Shown here in pieces: positions 28,101-36,765 of a stretch of 64,000 nt of DNA (positions within the stretch are counted from its first letter, which is position 1; each line of letters begins with the position of its first letter). This DNA is from Zymobacter sp047495495 (GTDB lineage Bacteria > Pseudomonadota > Gammaproteobacteria > Pseudomonadales > Halomonadaceae). The DNA is taken from the NCBI RefSeq assembly GCF_047495495.1, contig NZ_CP179930.1, forward strand, positions 1,054,001 to 1,118,000, written 5' to 3'. The notes under the pieces are model-generated. The model saw only the letters and a list, made by a program, of their open reading frames with translations, was not told the DNA's origin and did no database searches. The position numbers and the translations under genes are program-made.

Positions 28101-28928
28101 ATGGCGGATTCAGACCGCGAAGTGCTGAATGAAGAAACACCGCGACCTGCGCCGCCGCTAGGGCCGATCGTCAACTTCCCGCGGGGGCCGCAGGCAGGGA
28201 CGTTCCTGCACGGCATCCTGCAGAACGTGCAGTTCGATCAGCTCAAAAGTGTGGAATACAGCTACACGCTGCGTGTTGATATCGGTCGCGCGCTGGCACG
28301 CTCTGGCTATGAAGAGGGCTGGGGTGATCCACTGTATGCATGGCTGATGACGCTGGTTGAGACGCCGCTGCACCCTCAGCTGTCTACGCTGACGCTGGCG
28401 GCTATTCGCCAGTGGCGTGCCGAGCTGGAGTTCTGGCTGCCCGTCACCGCAGAGGTGTCCATCGGCACACTGGACCGGGTGCTGCGCAGTATGGAGCCGT
28501 GGACAGGGGCCGACTACCCCGAGCTGACGGCAGGCACACTGCGCGGGATGCTGCGCGGCTATATTGACATGGTGTTCGAGCACGAAGGGCGCTGGTACCT
28601 CATGGACTGGAAGTCCAACCATCTTGGCGATCAGGGCGAAGACTACCGTCATGACGGCATGAGCCGCGCCATGATCGCTCATCGCTACGACCTTCAGTAC
28701 GCGCTCTATACCCTTGCGCTGCATCGCCAGCTGTCGATCCGGCTACCCGACTATGACTACGACCGCGATATGGGCGGGGTGCTGTACCTGTTCATTCGCG
28801 GCATTGGTTCCCAGACAGCCAGCGATGGTCAGGGGGTGATCTACCGTCGTCCAGACCGTGCGCTGATTGAGCGTCTGGATGCCCTGTTGACCGGCGTTTC
28901 GGCGTCCCGAGAGGTGTCCCATGCCTGA
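25170..28928 (+). CDS. recB: Exodeoxyribonuclease V beta subunit (RecB)
   Basis: It is the 3'-5' helicase and sole nuclease of RecBCD. The 1252 residues compare with 1180 in E. coli. Walker A is EASAGTGKT at 19-27. Helicase motifs include DEFQDTDEVQY, GDPKQAIYAFRNADI, LARNFRSS and TIHKSKGLEYPIVYLPF. The C-terminal nuclease shows MDWKSNHLG near residue 1146 and YDLQYALYTLALHR, the catalytic Asp/Lys and the following Gln/Tyr. The gene overlaps recD by eight bases. Confidence 0.95.
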   Translation: MTQPLDIPTLSLRGRCLIEASAGTGKTFTLAALYVRLVLGHGGEAAFVKPLMPPDILVVTFTEAATDELKNRIRQRLRDARDALLGHSTPDPVLKTILDSLPEGQQTRNALRLDQAMRMMDDASIFTIHGFCQRMLKRHAFDSGTPFQAELLADPQALFDQELEDYWRREFYPLPADAQALVQQCWAGPQALGDRLRPLLASGRPQPLIWQDQPIDAPASLREVLLPALHAQQRAAEALAAARAAYQDDVLVLLREGIESGQLKKNQFKLEQLESKGEALAQWAQNGGEWPATLLMTSGEAWCSAARLAQATKKGGTPPQHPFFNALDAWSDARCRSDDYPLEALMLAHARDGLAAALMRRKQADGVWDFDDLLNALDDALQGPMGGRLAKRIRTELPVALIDEFQDTDEVQYRIFDRLYPAREHYQDADTEFAGATALLLIGDPKQAIYAFRNADINTYLRARRDITTRYTLARNFRSSQVMVDAVNRLFSAADEPFRHPDIPFVSVEAQGLDEVLEQQGEPAPALGCWFPDSDDFMRSGEYSRTMSDAACHDIWQLLHDSQLGSAGFRQSDGVLRPVRPADIAVLVRTGSEARRVQEALRKVGIRSVYLSLQRSVFQTREAFWLLQLLEAVAHPHDDGCIRSVMGTRLMSDSLDEVAHLIDDELRWEQLTEQFDTFHRDWQQVGVLAMVRRIMQHFDISARLLRRSDGERSLTDFMHLVELTQTASQQLDGELAVLRWLHRALAARFDSDMDPESLVQRLESDDALVKVITIHKSKGLEYPIVYLPFVCDYRPEAGNKHQACTVTGDDGRRSVAYEATSALWERADQARLDENIRLLYVGLTRARHACRLGVAPLFKGRSRPSSNETTLALSALGNLLLRGAERQVTGKDMEQLLDGTAVRERLQALCETPTFVMLPLPAPLPANALLQEAPPSTALEARSFSGDIDRRWWIASYSALVRDLHGEAPLDPDGQAGMADSDREVLNEETPRPAPPLGPIVNFPRGPQAGTFLHGILQNVQFDQLKSVEYSYTLRVDIGRALARSGYEEGWGDPLYAWLMTLVETPLHPQLSTLTLAAIRQWRAELEFWLPVTAEVSIGTLDRVLRSMEPWTGADYPELTAGTLRGMLRGYIDMVFEHEGRWYLMDWKSNHLGDQGEDYRHDGMSRAMIAHRYDLQYALYTLALHRQLSIRLPDYDYDRDMGGVLYLFIRGIGSQTASDGQGVIYRRPDRALIERLDALLTGVSASREVSHA

Positions 28929-30966
28929 CCAGATGTCTCTGTTCGATCTGCCTGCCGTTCCGGCCTCGCCATTGCTGGGCAGCGATCCGCTGGAGGTGCT
29001 GACACAGCAACTGGCCAACTGGGTCGAATTGGGCTGGCTGCGTACGCTCGATCGTCATTTTGTGCATTTTCTGCGTGAACACGGTGAGCTGGATGTCGTG
29101 GCACTGCTGTCGGCGGCCTGGGTTAGCCATCAGCTGGGAAGAGGACATATCTGTCTCGACCTGTCGCAGGCACTGTCTGATCCCGACGCTGTGCTATCGC
29201 TGCCGCCGCAGGACGGGCGGGCATTGCAGTACACGGACACCACCGTGATGCCTTCACGGTTGCTGCCGTCGTTTGGTATCGCTTCGTTGACGCAGTGGCT
29301 GGAAAGGCTGCAGGCCTCGCTGATCGTAGCCGTGCCGGATGCCGATGCACCGGAGCGGTTGAGCGCTGCTGCACCGCTGGTGCTTGACGGCACGCGCCTC
29401 TATCTGCGGCGGATGTGGCAGGCCGAGGGCGGCGTCGCCCGTGATCTGGCTCAGCGCATGACACGGCACAATGCGGCCATGCCTGATGCCACACAGGCGC
29501 TGACCGCGCTGTTCGGCCCGCCACAGGATATCGGTATCGACGACCAGCGAGTGGCGTGCGCATTGGCCCTGCAACAGCGACTGACCATCATCTCAGGCGG
29601 CCCCGGCACGGGCAAAACGACGACGGTGACGCGCCTGCTGGCGCTGTTGCAGCAGCAGGCGTTGGCTACTCAAGGGCGCCCTTTGCATATCCGGCTTGTA
29701 GCCCCTACGGGCAAGGCGGCCGCTCGACTATCCAGTTCGATTGCGGGCGCCGCTGCGTCGCTGGCGTGCGATGCCGCTGTGATCGACAGTATTCCTTCCG
29801 AAGCGGGTACGCTGCACCGTCTGCTGGGCGCGCGTCCCAATACGCGCCATTTCCGTCACGACCGTGAGCATCCGCTGATGCTGGACGTGCTGGTGGTTGA
29901 TGAGGCGTCGATGGTCGATCTCGACCTGATGCATGCCCTGCTGCAGGCGTTGCCGGGCGATGCACGCCTCATTCTGATCGGTGACCGTGACCAACTGTCA
30001 TCGGTTGAGGCGGGAGCCGTGCTGGGTGAGTTATGCGAGCGCAGCGAAGGGTTCAGTGCGGACGTCGCTCGCCAGCTGGTGGCGTTGAGCGGCCAGCGCC
30101 AGCTGATGACGAAGGAAGTCGTCAGTGCCTCCGTGGATGATCCCTCGACATCGCCGCTGCGCGATCACGTTGTTACGCTGCACCACAGCTATCGCTTCAA
30201 GGCGGACAGCGGCATCAGCGCGCTGGCGAAGGCCGTCAATGACGGCAGCTACAAAGCACTGCGTGCCTGCTGGCAGGCCGGATACGACGATATTGAATTC
30301 CACGTGCTGAACGAGAAGCAGCCCTTGGCACTCATCAAGCGAGCGGCGCACGAGTATCACGCTTATCTGGCGCTGGTGAGCAGCGGTGCATCGCCTTGGG
30401 ATGTCCTGCAGGCGTTCAATCGTTTTCAGGTGCTGTGCGCATTGCGTCGTGGCCCAACGGGCGTGAAGGGAATGAATGAGGCGATCACGCAACGGTTGAC
30501 GAAAGACGGTCATATCGACGGCCGCAAACAGTGGTACATCGGCCGCCCTGTGATGGTAACCCGCAACGACCCGCAGCTGGGGCTGTATAACGGTGACATT
30601 GGTATCGCACTGCCCGACCCACAGAGCGAAGGGCGGCTACGCGTTTTCTTCCCGGCTGCCGAAGAGGGAACAGTGCGTGCCATCATGCCGGGCCGTCTCA
30701 ACGATATCGAAACGGTCTTTGCGATGACGGTACACAAATCGCAGGGCTCTGAGTTCGATCGCGTACTGTTGGTGCTGCCCGGTCAGCCGAATCCGATTAT
30801 GACCCGTGAGCTTCTGTATACCGGGATCACGCGCGCTAAGCGTTTCTGTTCGATTGCCACCACCCATCCGGTGGTGCTGGAGCGTACCGCTCACCACCGT
30901 GTCCAGCGCGCCTCACATCTGCGTGCACGCTTAACGCGCTGTTACCGGATGCAACTATCGTCATAA
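28921..30966 (+). CDS. recD: Exodeoxyribonuclease V alpha subunit (RecD)
   Basis: It is the 5'-3' helicase subunit that drives the fast motor of RecBCD. The 681 residues exceed E. coli RecD (608); the extra length is spread through the middle. Walker A SGGPGTGKT is at 225-233, VVDEASMVDL is motif II, and AMTVHKSQGSEFDRVLLVLP with YTGITRAK gives motifs V-VI. The start ATG lies inside the recB end (overlap of eight bases), implying coupled translation. Confidence 0.95.
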   Translation: MPDQMSLFDLPAVPASPLLGSDPLEVLTQQLANWVELGWLRTLDRHFVHFLREHGELDVVALLSAAWVSHQLGRGHICLDLSQALSDPDAVLSLPPQDGRALQYTDTTVMPSRLLPSFGIASLTQWLERLQASLIVAVPDADAPERLSAAAPLVLDGTRLYLRRMWQAEGGVARDLAQRMTRHNAAMPDATQALTALFGPPQDIGIDDQRVACALALQQRLTIISGGPGTGKTTTVTRLLALLQQQALATQGRPLHIRLVAPTGKAAARLSSSIAGAAASLACDAAVIDSIPSEAGTLHRLLGARPNTRHFRHDREHPLMLDVLVVDEASMVDLDLMHALLQALPGDARLILIGDRDQLSSVEAGAVLGELCERSEGFSADVARQLVALSGQRQLMTKEVVSASVDDPSTSPLRDHVVTLHHSYRFKADSGISALAKAVNDGSYKALRACWQAGYDDIEFHVLNEKQPLALIKRAAHEYHAYLALVSSGASPWDVLQAFNRFQVLCALRRGPTGVKGMNEAITQRLTKDGHIDGRKQWYIGRPVMVTRNDPQLGLYNGDIGIALPDPQSEGRLRVFFPAAEEGTVRAIMPGRLNDIETVFAMTVHKSQGSEFDRVLLVLPGQPNPIMTRELLYTGITRAKRFCSIATTHPVVLERTAHHRVQRASHLRARLTRCYRMQLSS

Positions 30967-31164
30967 AACCGGTTAGTCGCATGCCTTAAACCGTCACTGG
31001 CATTGCGGTCAGGAACGGACCTGCTTAAGTAAAGATAATCAAGCCTGCCAATAAGGATAAATTTCCCATTTGGTAGTACGTTAGCTAACACGTTGTAACA
31101 GTTTTGCTATGCTGAAACGGTGGAGCTAAAGGTACGGCGGTTATCTCGCGAGGGGAGGGTCTAT

Positions 31165-31362
31165 ATGAAACGTGCTGCGGTTATTGCCCAGATACTGCTG
31201 ATCGTGGGTGGAATCAACTGGCTTCTGATTGGACTGATTCGCCTGAACCTGATCGACGCGCTGTTCGGGCCAGGAACGTTTGCCGCTCGCTTCATCTACG
31301 TCATGATCGGCCTGAGCGCCCTGTATGCCATTTCGTTCATCCCGCGGCTAAGCTGGCCATAG
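31165..31362 (+). CDS. DUF378 family small membrane protein
   Basis: It is a 65-residue protein with two membrane segments (about 4-25 and 42-58). GGINWLLIGLIRLNLIDALFG is the DUF378 core, where a conserved GxxNWxLxG precedes a short loop. Function of the family is unknown. AGGGGAGGG sits well placed before the ATG at 31165; an earlier in-frame start lacks a site. A terminator follows directly. Confidence 0.8.
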   Translation: MKRAAVIAQILLIVGGINWLLIGLIRLNLIDALFGPGTFAARFIYVMIGLSALYAISFIPRLSWP

Positions 31363-31388
31363 CCGCGCGGCCAGTATCCGGTTCATCA

Positions 31389-31417
31389 AGAGCGCCCTTA
31401 GGGTGCTCTTTTTTTAT
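31389..31417 (+). terminator. Terminator after the DUF378 gene
   Basis: AAGAGCGCCC pairs with GGGTGCTCTT with one mismatch, and a long T run follows. Confidence 0.88.
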
Positions 31418-31654
31418 GAGTATTCTTATACCGTTATCATATTGATTCTACTGCGGTTAATGTATGTCTGATGCCAACAACGGCACTTTTAGGCAAAACG
31501 CTCTGCGTTATTGAGAGGGGCTAGAGATGTCCGGTAGCATAGCGAATTATTCATCGTAAACGGCAGAAGAAGCTGCCCTGAGCGGTCAGGGTGGGGCGCC
31601 CCAACGAGGGGTGCCTTCTTTCATGTCAACGACCTCGTAACACGGAGATAAGGC

Positions 31655-32293
31655 ATGAGCATGTTGATGGAAGGCTTCCTCGAATACTCGCGCTTGGCGA
31701 TCGTGCTGTGCTGGTTGCCCGTTCTGCTGGTGGTACGTCAGGCGGCGTTGAAGACCGCCATCATGCGTACCATTGTGCTGGCGGCGCTGGCGCTGACACT
31801 GGTGGTTAGCATGGCCTGCCTGCGTTTGGTGCGCCCGGAGCACCTGCTGACGGCAATCCTTGTCAGCCTGCTGGGGATTCGTGTGTATCGCTGGGGGCGG
31901 ACATGGCAGGCGCGCACATTGCTGTTTGGCAAGCGGTTGGCTTTGTCGCCCACGCTCTATCCTCCTGCACCACAGCCGCGTGACGCGATCACAATCGCGG
32001 TTACCCTCGTTAATGCTTGGCTGGTGCTGGTTTGGAACCAACTGCTGGTGACCTACCCCTTGCCTACGCTGCTGCCGATTCAGGGGCGTTTGTGGTATGG
32101 CGCGGGCGCACTGACCGCAACGTTGGCATGGTTTGCGCTCGGCAGCTGGGGCGCCAGCCAGTTGGGACTGTATCTGGAAACGCGCCTGAAGTTTCCTAAT
32201 GCTATCGTTGGCGGCCTGCTGCGCGCACTGGCCGTCGCCTGCGGTCTTACCACCCTGTATCTGATCGTCAGAAATATCGCGGCGTACGTCTGA
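31655..32293 (+). CDS. Polytopic membrane protein of unknown function
   Basis: The 212-residue product is strongly hydrophobic, with about six likely membrane segments (near 15-30, 37-60, 64-80, 110-130, 147-170 and 185-205). I do not recognise the family. GGAGATAAGGC precedes the ATG. It is followed closely by another unrecognised gene. Confidence 0.6.
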   Translation: MSMLMEGFLEYSRLAIVLCWLPVLLVVRQAALKTAIMRTIVLAALALTLVVSMACLRLVRPEHLLTAILVSLLGIRVYRWGRTWQARTLLFGKRLALSPTLYPPAPQPRDAITIAVTLVNAWLVLVWNQLLVTYPLPTLLPIQGRLWYGAGALTATLAWFALGSWGASQLGLYLETRLKFPNAIVGGLLRALAVACGLTTLYLIVRNIAAYV

Positions 32294-32411
32294 ACAACGG
32301 CTGTTGGGCGCAGGTAAAAACCGCCGCACATGGCATGTACGAGGCGTGTTCCACGGTGCGGCATTCAAGGCAGAGAAAGAACATCTAGCGGTATGGCAGG
32401 GGCAGAACAGC

Positions 32412-32804
32412 ATGGACGTACGGGTACTGGCGTGCATCAATGATCGGCAGGGCGTGCTGTTGTTACTGGAGACGGCATGGGAGCGGCTTCACTGCCGTGC
32501 CGGTGGTGACACGGCCTTCACGGTTGGCGATGTGACCGATATCGAACTGGATATGACGCATGTCTGTATGTGGGGCATCGACGCTTTGCCTGCACGAACG
32601 GCTGATGATCGACTCGAAACCGACCCTCAGTACAGCTGGCTGACCGGCACGCTGGTGCGTAGTGGTGACAGCCAGACGGTATGTTGGCTTGAGCTTGGGC
32701 AGTCACTGATGGTTGTCGAGATCGACGGTGTGCCTGACGCTGTCGAACGCGTGACCTTGCGTTGCTCACATGATGCACTGCACGCGTTTGATACGCATTT
32801 ATAG
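32412..32804 (+). CDS. Hypothetical protein
   Basis: The product has 130 residues from the ATG at 32412 (MDVRVLACINDRQG); an upstream start at 32304 would add 36 residues of poor composition. It is acidic and soluble, with no membrane segment or known motif. It lies between an unrecognised membrane protein and a decayed gene. Function unknown. Confidence 0.45.
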   Translation: MDVRVLACINDRQGVLLLLETAWERLHCRAGGDTAFTVGDVTDIELDMTHVCMWGIDALPARTADDRLETDPQYSWLTGTLVRSGDSQTVCWLELGQSLMVVEIDGVPDAVERVTLRCSHDALHAFDTHL

Positions 32805-32843
32805 GGTGCTTGCCTGTTTACGGATGGGAAGACGTTATTTTAA

Positions 32844-33152
32844 AAGAACGGTAGGGTACTGGATCTGTACGTGTAGATTGAGTACGCCAATGAACCGCTC
32901 TGGGTGCCTATCGACGACGACGGGCACAACGCGATGTTTTCATTGTTGACGCCAGCAGGGCAGTACCGCCAGCTGAGCCGATGACATGATAACTATGCCG
33001 ACGGTTGCTTCGATGCCCACGATGCCCATCAACTGCTTGACGGCATTATCGCTCTATGTGAACGCCATGCCATTTCATCGGAGACACTGACTACCCTGAC
33101 GCTGTCGCGACAGAGCGCATCCACTCTGAGCATCCCGGCACTGGGCGATTGA
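32844..33152 (+). pseudogene. Decayed hypothetical gene with two in-frame stops
   Basis: One frame reads protein-like from KNGRVLDLYV through EPLWVPIDDDGHNAMFSLL to HQLLDGIIALCERHAIS and a final LSIPALGD stop at 33150. It is interrupted by TAG at 32874 and TGA at 32982, and no start codon is left. The even composition on both sides of the stops suggests recent loss. The product family is not recognised. Confidence 0.5.
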
Positions 33153-33754
33153 GGCCATACGCGTAGCTAAGGCATGAGCGGCGTGCTTAAGCCGCATAAG
33201 GCTGACGAGTAGGGTACATGCCCTTGGTTTACTTACGCTTACTGATGATGCTACGCCCGCGCAGCGGTTGACCCTATGGGGGTGAAGGTCCACCGTTTCA
33301 CACCTTCACACCTTCACACCTTCACACCTTCACACCTTCACACCTTCACACCTTCACACCTTCACACCTTCACACCTTCACACCTTCACACCTTCACACC
33401 TTCACACCTTCACACCTCCACACCTCCACACCTCCACACCTCCATCATGGCGCAGTTTATGTTGGCGGATGACTCGGTCGGAAGCGCTAGTCAGCGCTGG
33501 CGTTGAGAGTGCTTCCGCTGTTTTCGCCCTTACCAAGCGTTGTTTGCACGTGGATCTGTGCGTTGCTCGTAGGGGGGTTGGGTCAATATCTTAATAATAT
33601 TAATAATGGATTTTCCATATATTGGAGGTCTTGTGATAGGCGCACCATACTTCTTCTAACGCGCGGGTCATCTGTTCAATGTGAACACGGCTTGCGCATG
33701 GGAATACGACGTTGAAGGTGGCTTATTGTTACCGTATGGAGGCTTGTACCGCTT
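33153..33754. other. Gene-poor gap upstream of lutA
   Basis: It holds the 8-bp tandem repeat and, right of it, an AT-rich stretch that probably carries the lutABC promoter. No gene is supported. Confidence 0.5.
33297..33444. repeat. 8-bp tandem repeat, 18 copies
   Basis: There are fifteen perfect copies of TTCACACC, then three of TCCACACC and a partial unit. The unit is not a multiple of three. The first 15 copies show no substitution. Confidence 0.95.
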
Positions 33755-34522
33755 ATGGACGTTGCGCTTTTCATCCCTTGCTTTATTGATGCCTGCTTTC
33801 CACAGGTCGGCGTGGCAACGCTGGAGCTGCTTGAGCGGCTGGGGTGCTCAGTGAGCTACCCCATGAAGCAGACCTGCTGTGGGCAGCCGATGGCCAACAG
33901 TGGTTGTCATAAGGATGCCGAGGCCACGGAGCGGTTGTTCGTGCGCAATTTTGCTGAATATGACGTGATCGTTGGGCCGTCCGCCAGTTGCGTTCATCAT
34001 ATTCGTCATCATCTGGACCACCTTGAGCAGACAGATGAGGTTCAGCATGTGCGTCAGAACACGTTTGAACTGGTGGAGTTTCTACACGATGTGCTGAAAG
34101 TGGAAGCGTTTCCGTGGGCGTCATTTCCGCACCGTATCGGGTTGCACAACAGCTGCAGTTCGCTGCGTGGTCTGCGTGAGGCGTCGATGACCGAAATCGA
34201 TGAGCCGTTCTTTTCCAAGCCCAAAGCGTTGCTGGAAAAGGTCGCGGGCATTGAGTTCGTTACGCCTCAGCGGCCCGATGAGTGCTGTGGGTTCGGGGGC
34301 ACGTTCAGTGTTACGGAGGCTCCGGTATCAGTGAAGATGGGGCAGGACAAGGTCACCGATCATCACACCGCTGGTGCGGAATACATTGTCTCGGCAGATA
34401 TGTCCTGCCTGATGCACCAGCAAGGCTGTGCGAAGCGGATGGGGCTGGATATCGGATTTCTGCATATCGCGCAGGTATTGAATGGCGTATCGGAACAGGA
34501 GCGGGCTCATGCACGCGGTTGA
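33755..34522 (+). CDS. lutA: Lactate utilization protein A (Fe-S oxidoreductase, CCG domains)
   Basis: It is one subunit of the LutABC (YkgEFG) L-lactate dehydrogenase complex. The 255 residues hold two CCG cysteine-rich modules: IPCFIDACFPQVG with TCCGQPMANSG at the N-terminal half, and HNSCSSLRGL with ECCGFGGTFSV at the C-terminal half. GGAGG lies 12 bases before the ATG. Overlap with lutB marks an operon. No lactate permease is adjacent. Confidence 0.92.
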   Translation: MDVALFIPCFIDACFPQVGVATLELLERLGCSVSYPMKQTCCGQPMANSGCHKDAEATERLFVRNFAEYDVIVGPSASCVHHIRHHLDHLEQTDEVQHVRQNTFELVEFLHDVLKVEAFPWASFPHRIGLHNSCSSLRGLREASMTEIDEPFFSKPKALLEKVAGIEFVTPQRPDECCGFGGTFSVTEAPVSVKMGQDKVTDHHTAGAEYIVSADMSCLMHQQGCAKRMGLDIGFLHIAQVLNGVSEQERAHARG

Positions 34523-35909
34523 TCATGTCGACAATGCGCGCCGTTTTCTGGCGCTGACCGATAATCAGGCCTTTCTTGACCGCAATTTGTGGGGATTGCG
34601 TCAGAAGCGCGATGCGCAGATGAAAGCGCACCCTGAATGGCAGATGCTGCGAACGCTGGCATCCGAGATCAAGGAACATGCGCTGTCTCATCTTGATGAC
34701 TACCTGGAAATGTTCGAGCGCAATGCGCTGGCGAATGGGGTACACGTGCATTGGGCGGAAGATGCCGAAGCGCACAATCGCATCGTGCATCAGTTATTGG
34801 CGGCACATGGCGTCAAGACGCTGGTGAAGAGCAAGTCGATGCTGACGGAAGAGTGCGATATGCGCCCCTATCTGGCGGAGCGCGGTATTGAGGTGGTCGA
34901 GACCGATCTGGGCGAACGGATTCAACAGCTCGATAACGAGCTGCCCAGTCACGTGGTGGTGCCGGCCGTGCACAAGCTGGCACGCGATGTGTCGAAGGTG
35001 TTTGCGCGCACGCTGGGCACCGATCCCGACAATCATGATCCGCACTATCTGGCTGAAAAGCAGCGCGAGGCAACCCGTCCGCTGATGCTCGCCGCGCAGG
35101 CTGGGATGACGGGGTGCAACTTCGCCGTCGCTGAAACCGGTGCGGTGACGGTCTGCACCAACGAGGGCAATGCTGACCTGAGTGCCAATCTGCCGCCGTT
35201 GCATCTCGTGTCGATCGGCATCGAAAAGATCATTCCGCGCCAGCAGGATTTGGGCGTTTTTATCCGACTGCTGTCACGCAGTGCACTCGGCTCACCGATC
35301 ACGCAGTACACCTCGCACTTTCGTGCGCCGCGGCGTGGCGGTGAAATGCACTTCATCTTGGTCGATAACGGGCGCAGTGCCCGATTGGCAATGGCGGATT
35401 TCTGGTATTCGCTCAAGTGCATACGCTGTAGCGCCTGCATGAACACTTGCCCGGTATACCGCCGCAGCGGCGGGCTCAGCTATGGCGGGGTGTACTCTGG
35501 CCCGATCGGGGCAATTATCGACCCCACGATGGACTTTAAGCGCTACAGCACCTTGCCATTTGCATCGACCCTCAACGGCAGTTGCACCAATGTCTGTCCG
35601 GTGCGGATCAACATTCATGAACAGATCTATAAATGGCGCGAACTGGTTGCCGAACAGCACGACCTGCCATTCATCAAGCGCAGTGCCATGAAGACGGCTG
35701 GCATCATCCTGTCGCATCCATTGCTGTACCGCGGTATGGTCAATGCCATGCACGCCACCGTACCGTATCTGCCTTCCGCGCTGGTCAATTCTCCACTGAA
35801 TGCGTGGTGTGAAGGACGTGAGCTGCCGCCAATGCCGAAGCAGTCGTTCCGCCAATGGTACGCCGAACACCGCCAGCACAACGATCCGCACGGGGAGCAC
35901 GCATCATGA
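34509..35909 (+). CDS. lutB: Lactate utilization protein B (ferredoxin-type Fe-S protein)
   Basis: It is the iron-sulfur subunit of LutABC. The 466 residues contain KTLVKSKSMLTEEC, GCNFAVAETGAV and IRCSACMNTCPVYRR, a complete CxxCxxCxxxCP cluster motif. The second expected cluster reads LNGSCTNVCPVRI, with only its last two cysteines in place. The ATG at 34509 follows AGGAGC; an earlier in-frame ATG at 34482 would deepen the overlap with lutA. The end overlaps lutC as ATGA. Confidence 0.9.
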   Translation: MHAVDHVDNARRFLALTDNQAFLDRNLWGLRQKRDAQMKAHPEWQMLRTLASEIKEHALSHLDDYLEMFERNALANGVHVHWAEDAEAHNRIVHQLLAAHGVKTLVKSKSMLTEECDMRPYLAERGIEVVETDLGERIQQLDNELPSHVVVPAVHKLARDVSKVFARTLGTDPDNHDPHYLAEKQREATRPLMLAAQAGMTGCNFAVAETGAVTVCTNEGNADLSANLPPLHLVSIGIEKIIPRQQDLGVFIRLLSRSALGSPITQYTSHFRAPRRGGEMHFILVDNGRSARLAMADFWYSLKCIRCSACMNTCPVYRRSGGLSYGGVYSGPIGAIIDPTMDFKRYSTLPFASTLNGSCTNVCPVRINIHEQIYKWRELVAEQHDLPFIKRSAMKTAGIILSHPLLYRGMVNAMHATVPYLPSALVNSPLNAWCEGRELPPMPKQSFRQWYAEHRQHNDPHGEHAS

Positions 35910-36565
35910 ACAGCCTAGAGGAACTGGCCGCCGCCAATGGCGAAAGCGGCACGATAGCAACGACCGATGCACGTACCAGCATGCTGGCGGCCATCCGGCG
36001 CAATCGCCCGGAGGCACGTCCACTACCGGATATCCCAGCATTTGACCATCGCCCTCCGGCGACGCCTGCTGCCTTTGCAGAAGCGCTGGCGTTGATGGGC
36101 GGGCAGTGGGATGACACCTTCATCAATGCATGCCCCGATGCAGAAACGCTAGGGGCTCATGTGCGCCAACTGTTTCCGCAGGCGCAGCGCTTCTGTAGCG
36201 CGGTCGAAGGCATTGCGGGTGTCGAGGCGCTTGATCGTGATGCAGCCCCGTATGCACTGGATGATGTCGATGTGGCGATCGTGCGTGCCCGTTTCGGGAT
36301 CGCAGAAACCGGATCGGTGTGGCTGAGCGAAGAGGAACTAGGCACCAATACGCTGGGTTATCTTGCTCAGCACTTGGTGGTACTGCTTGATCCGCAGGCG
36401 ATCGTCAGCGATCTGCATGCCGCCTATGCGCGTGACGATTTCAGTACCGTGCACTATGCGGTGCTAATGTCCGGCCCCTCGGCCACGGCTGATATCGAAG
36501 GCATTTTGATACGCGGTGCGCAGGGCGTGCGCAGCCTGCACGTATTGGCGTGCCCGCTGGCCTAG
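35906..36565 (+). CDS. lutC: Lactate utilization protein C
   Basis: It is the third LutABC subunit, with a DUF162/LUD fold. The 219 residues include VDVAIVRARFGIAETGSVWLSE, LGYLAQHLVVLLD and YAVLMSGPSATADIEGILIRGAQG, all family blocks; the ending HVLACPLA is typical. The start overlaps the lutB stop by four bases (ATGA), implying coupled translation. The frame is open 17 codons upstream without a site. Confidence 0.92.
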   Translation: MNSLEELAAANGESGTIATTDARTSMLAAIRRNRPEARPLPDIPAFDHRPPATPAAFAEALALMGGQWDDTFINACPDAETLGAHVRQLFPQAQRFCSAVEGIAGVEALDRDAAPYALDDVDVAIVRARFGIAETGSVWLSEEELGTNTLGYLAQHLVVLLDPQAIVSDLHAAYARDDFSTVHYAVLMSGPSATADIEGILIRGAQGVRSLHVLACPLA

Positions 36566-36692
36566 TCGCTGCGGTGGAATGCAACCGTCCGTTGCTAACG
36601 AACGCGCAGCAACTGAAGTGCAGTCAAAAGGATGAGTGAGCGGCCGCGAGAAGGCGCGGCTGAATGTGACGAGCGTAACGTTGCGGGTTCAA

Positions 36693-36727
36693 AAAGACCG
36701 GAGTCATAGCGGCTCTGGTCTTTTTTA
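36693..36727 (+). terminator. Terminator after lutABC
   Basis: AAAAAGACCGGAG pairs with CTCTGGTCTTTTTT with one mismatch, followed by T. Confidence 0.88.
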
Positions 36728-36765
36728 TGATCGAACAGCATCCCGCAGGCGTTCATTGCGGCGGG

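Noticed and set aside
31080..31089. GTTAGCTAAC palindrome before the DUF378 gene
   Set aside because: Ten bases are too few to claim an operator without other copies.
33276..33506. Open frame across the TTCACACC array
   Set aside because: The octamer unit cycles through three frames and none meets a stop; this is a by-product of the repeat.
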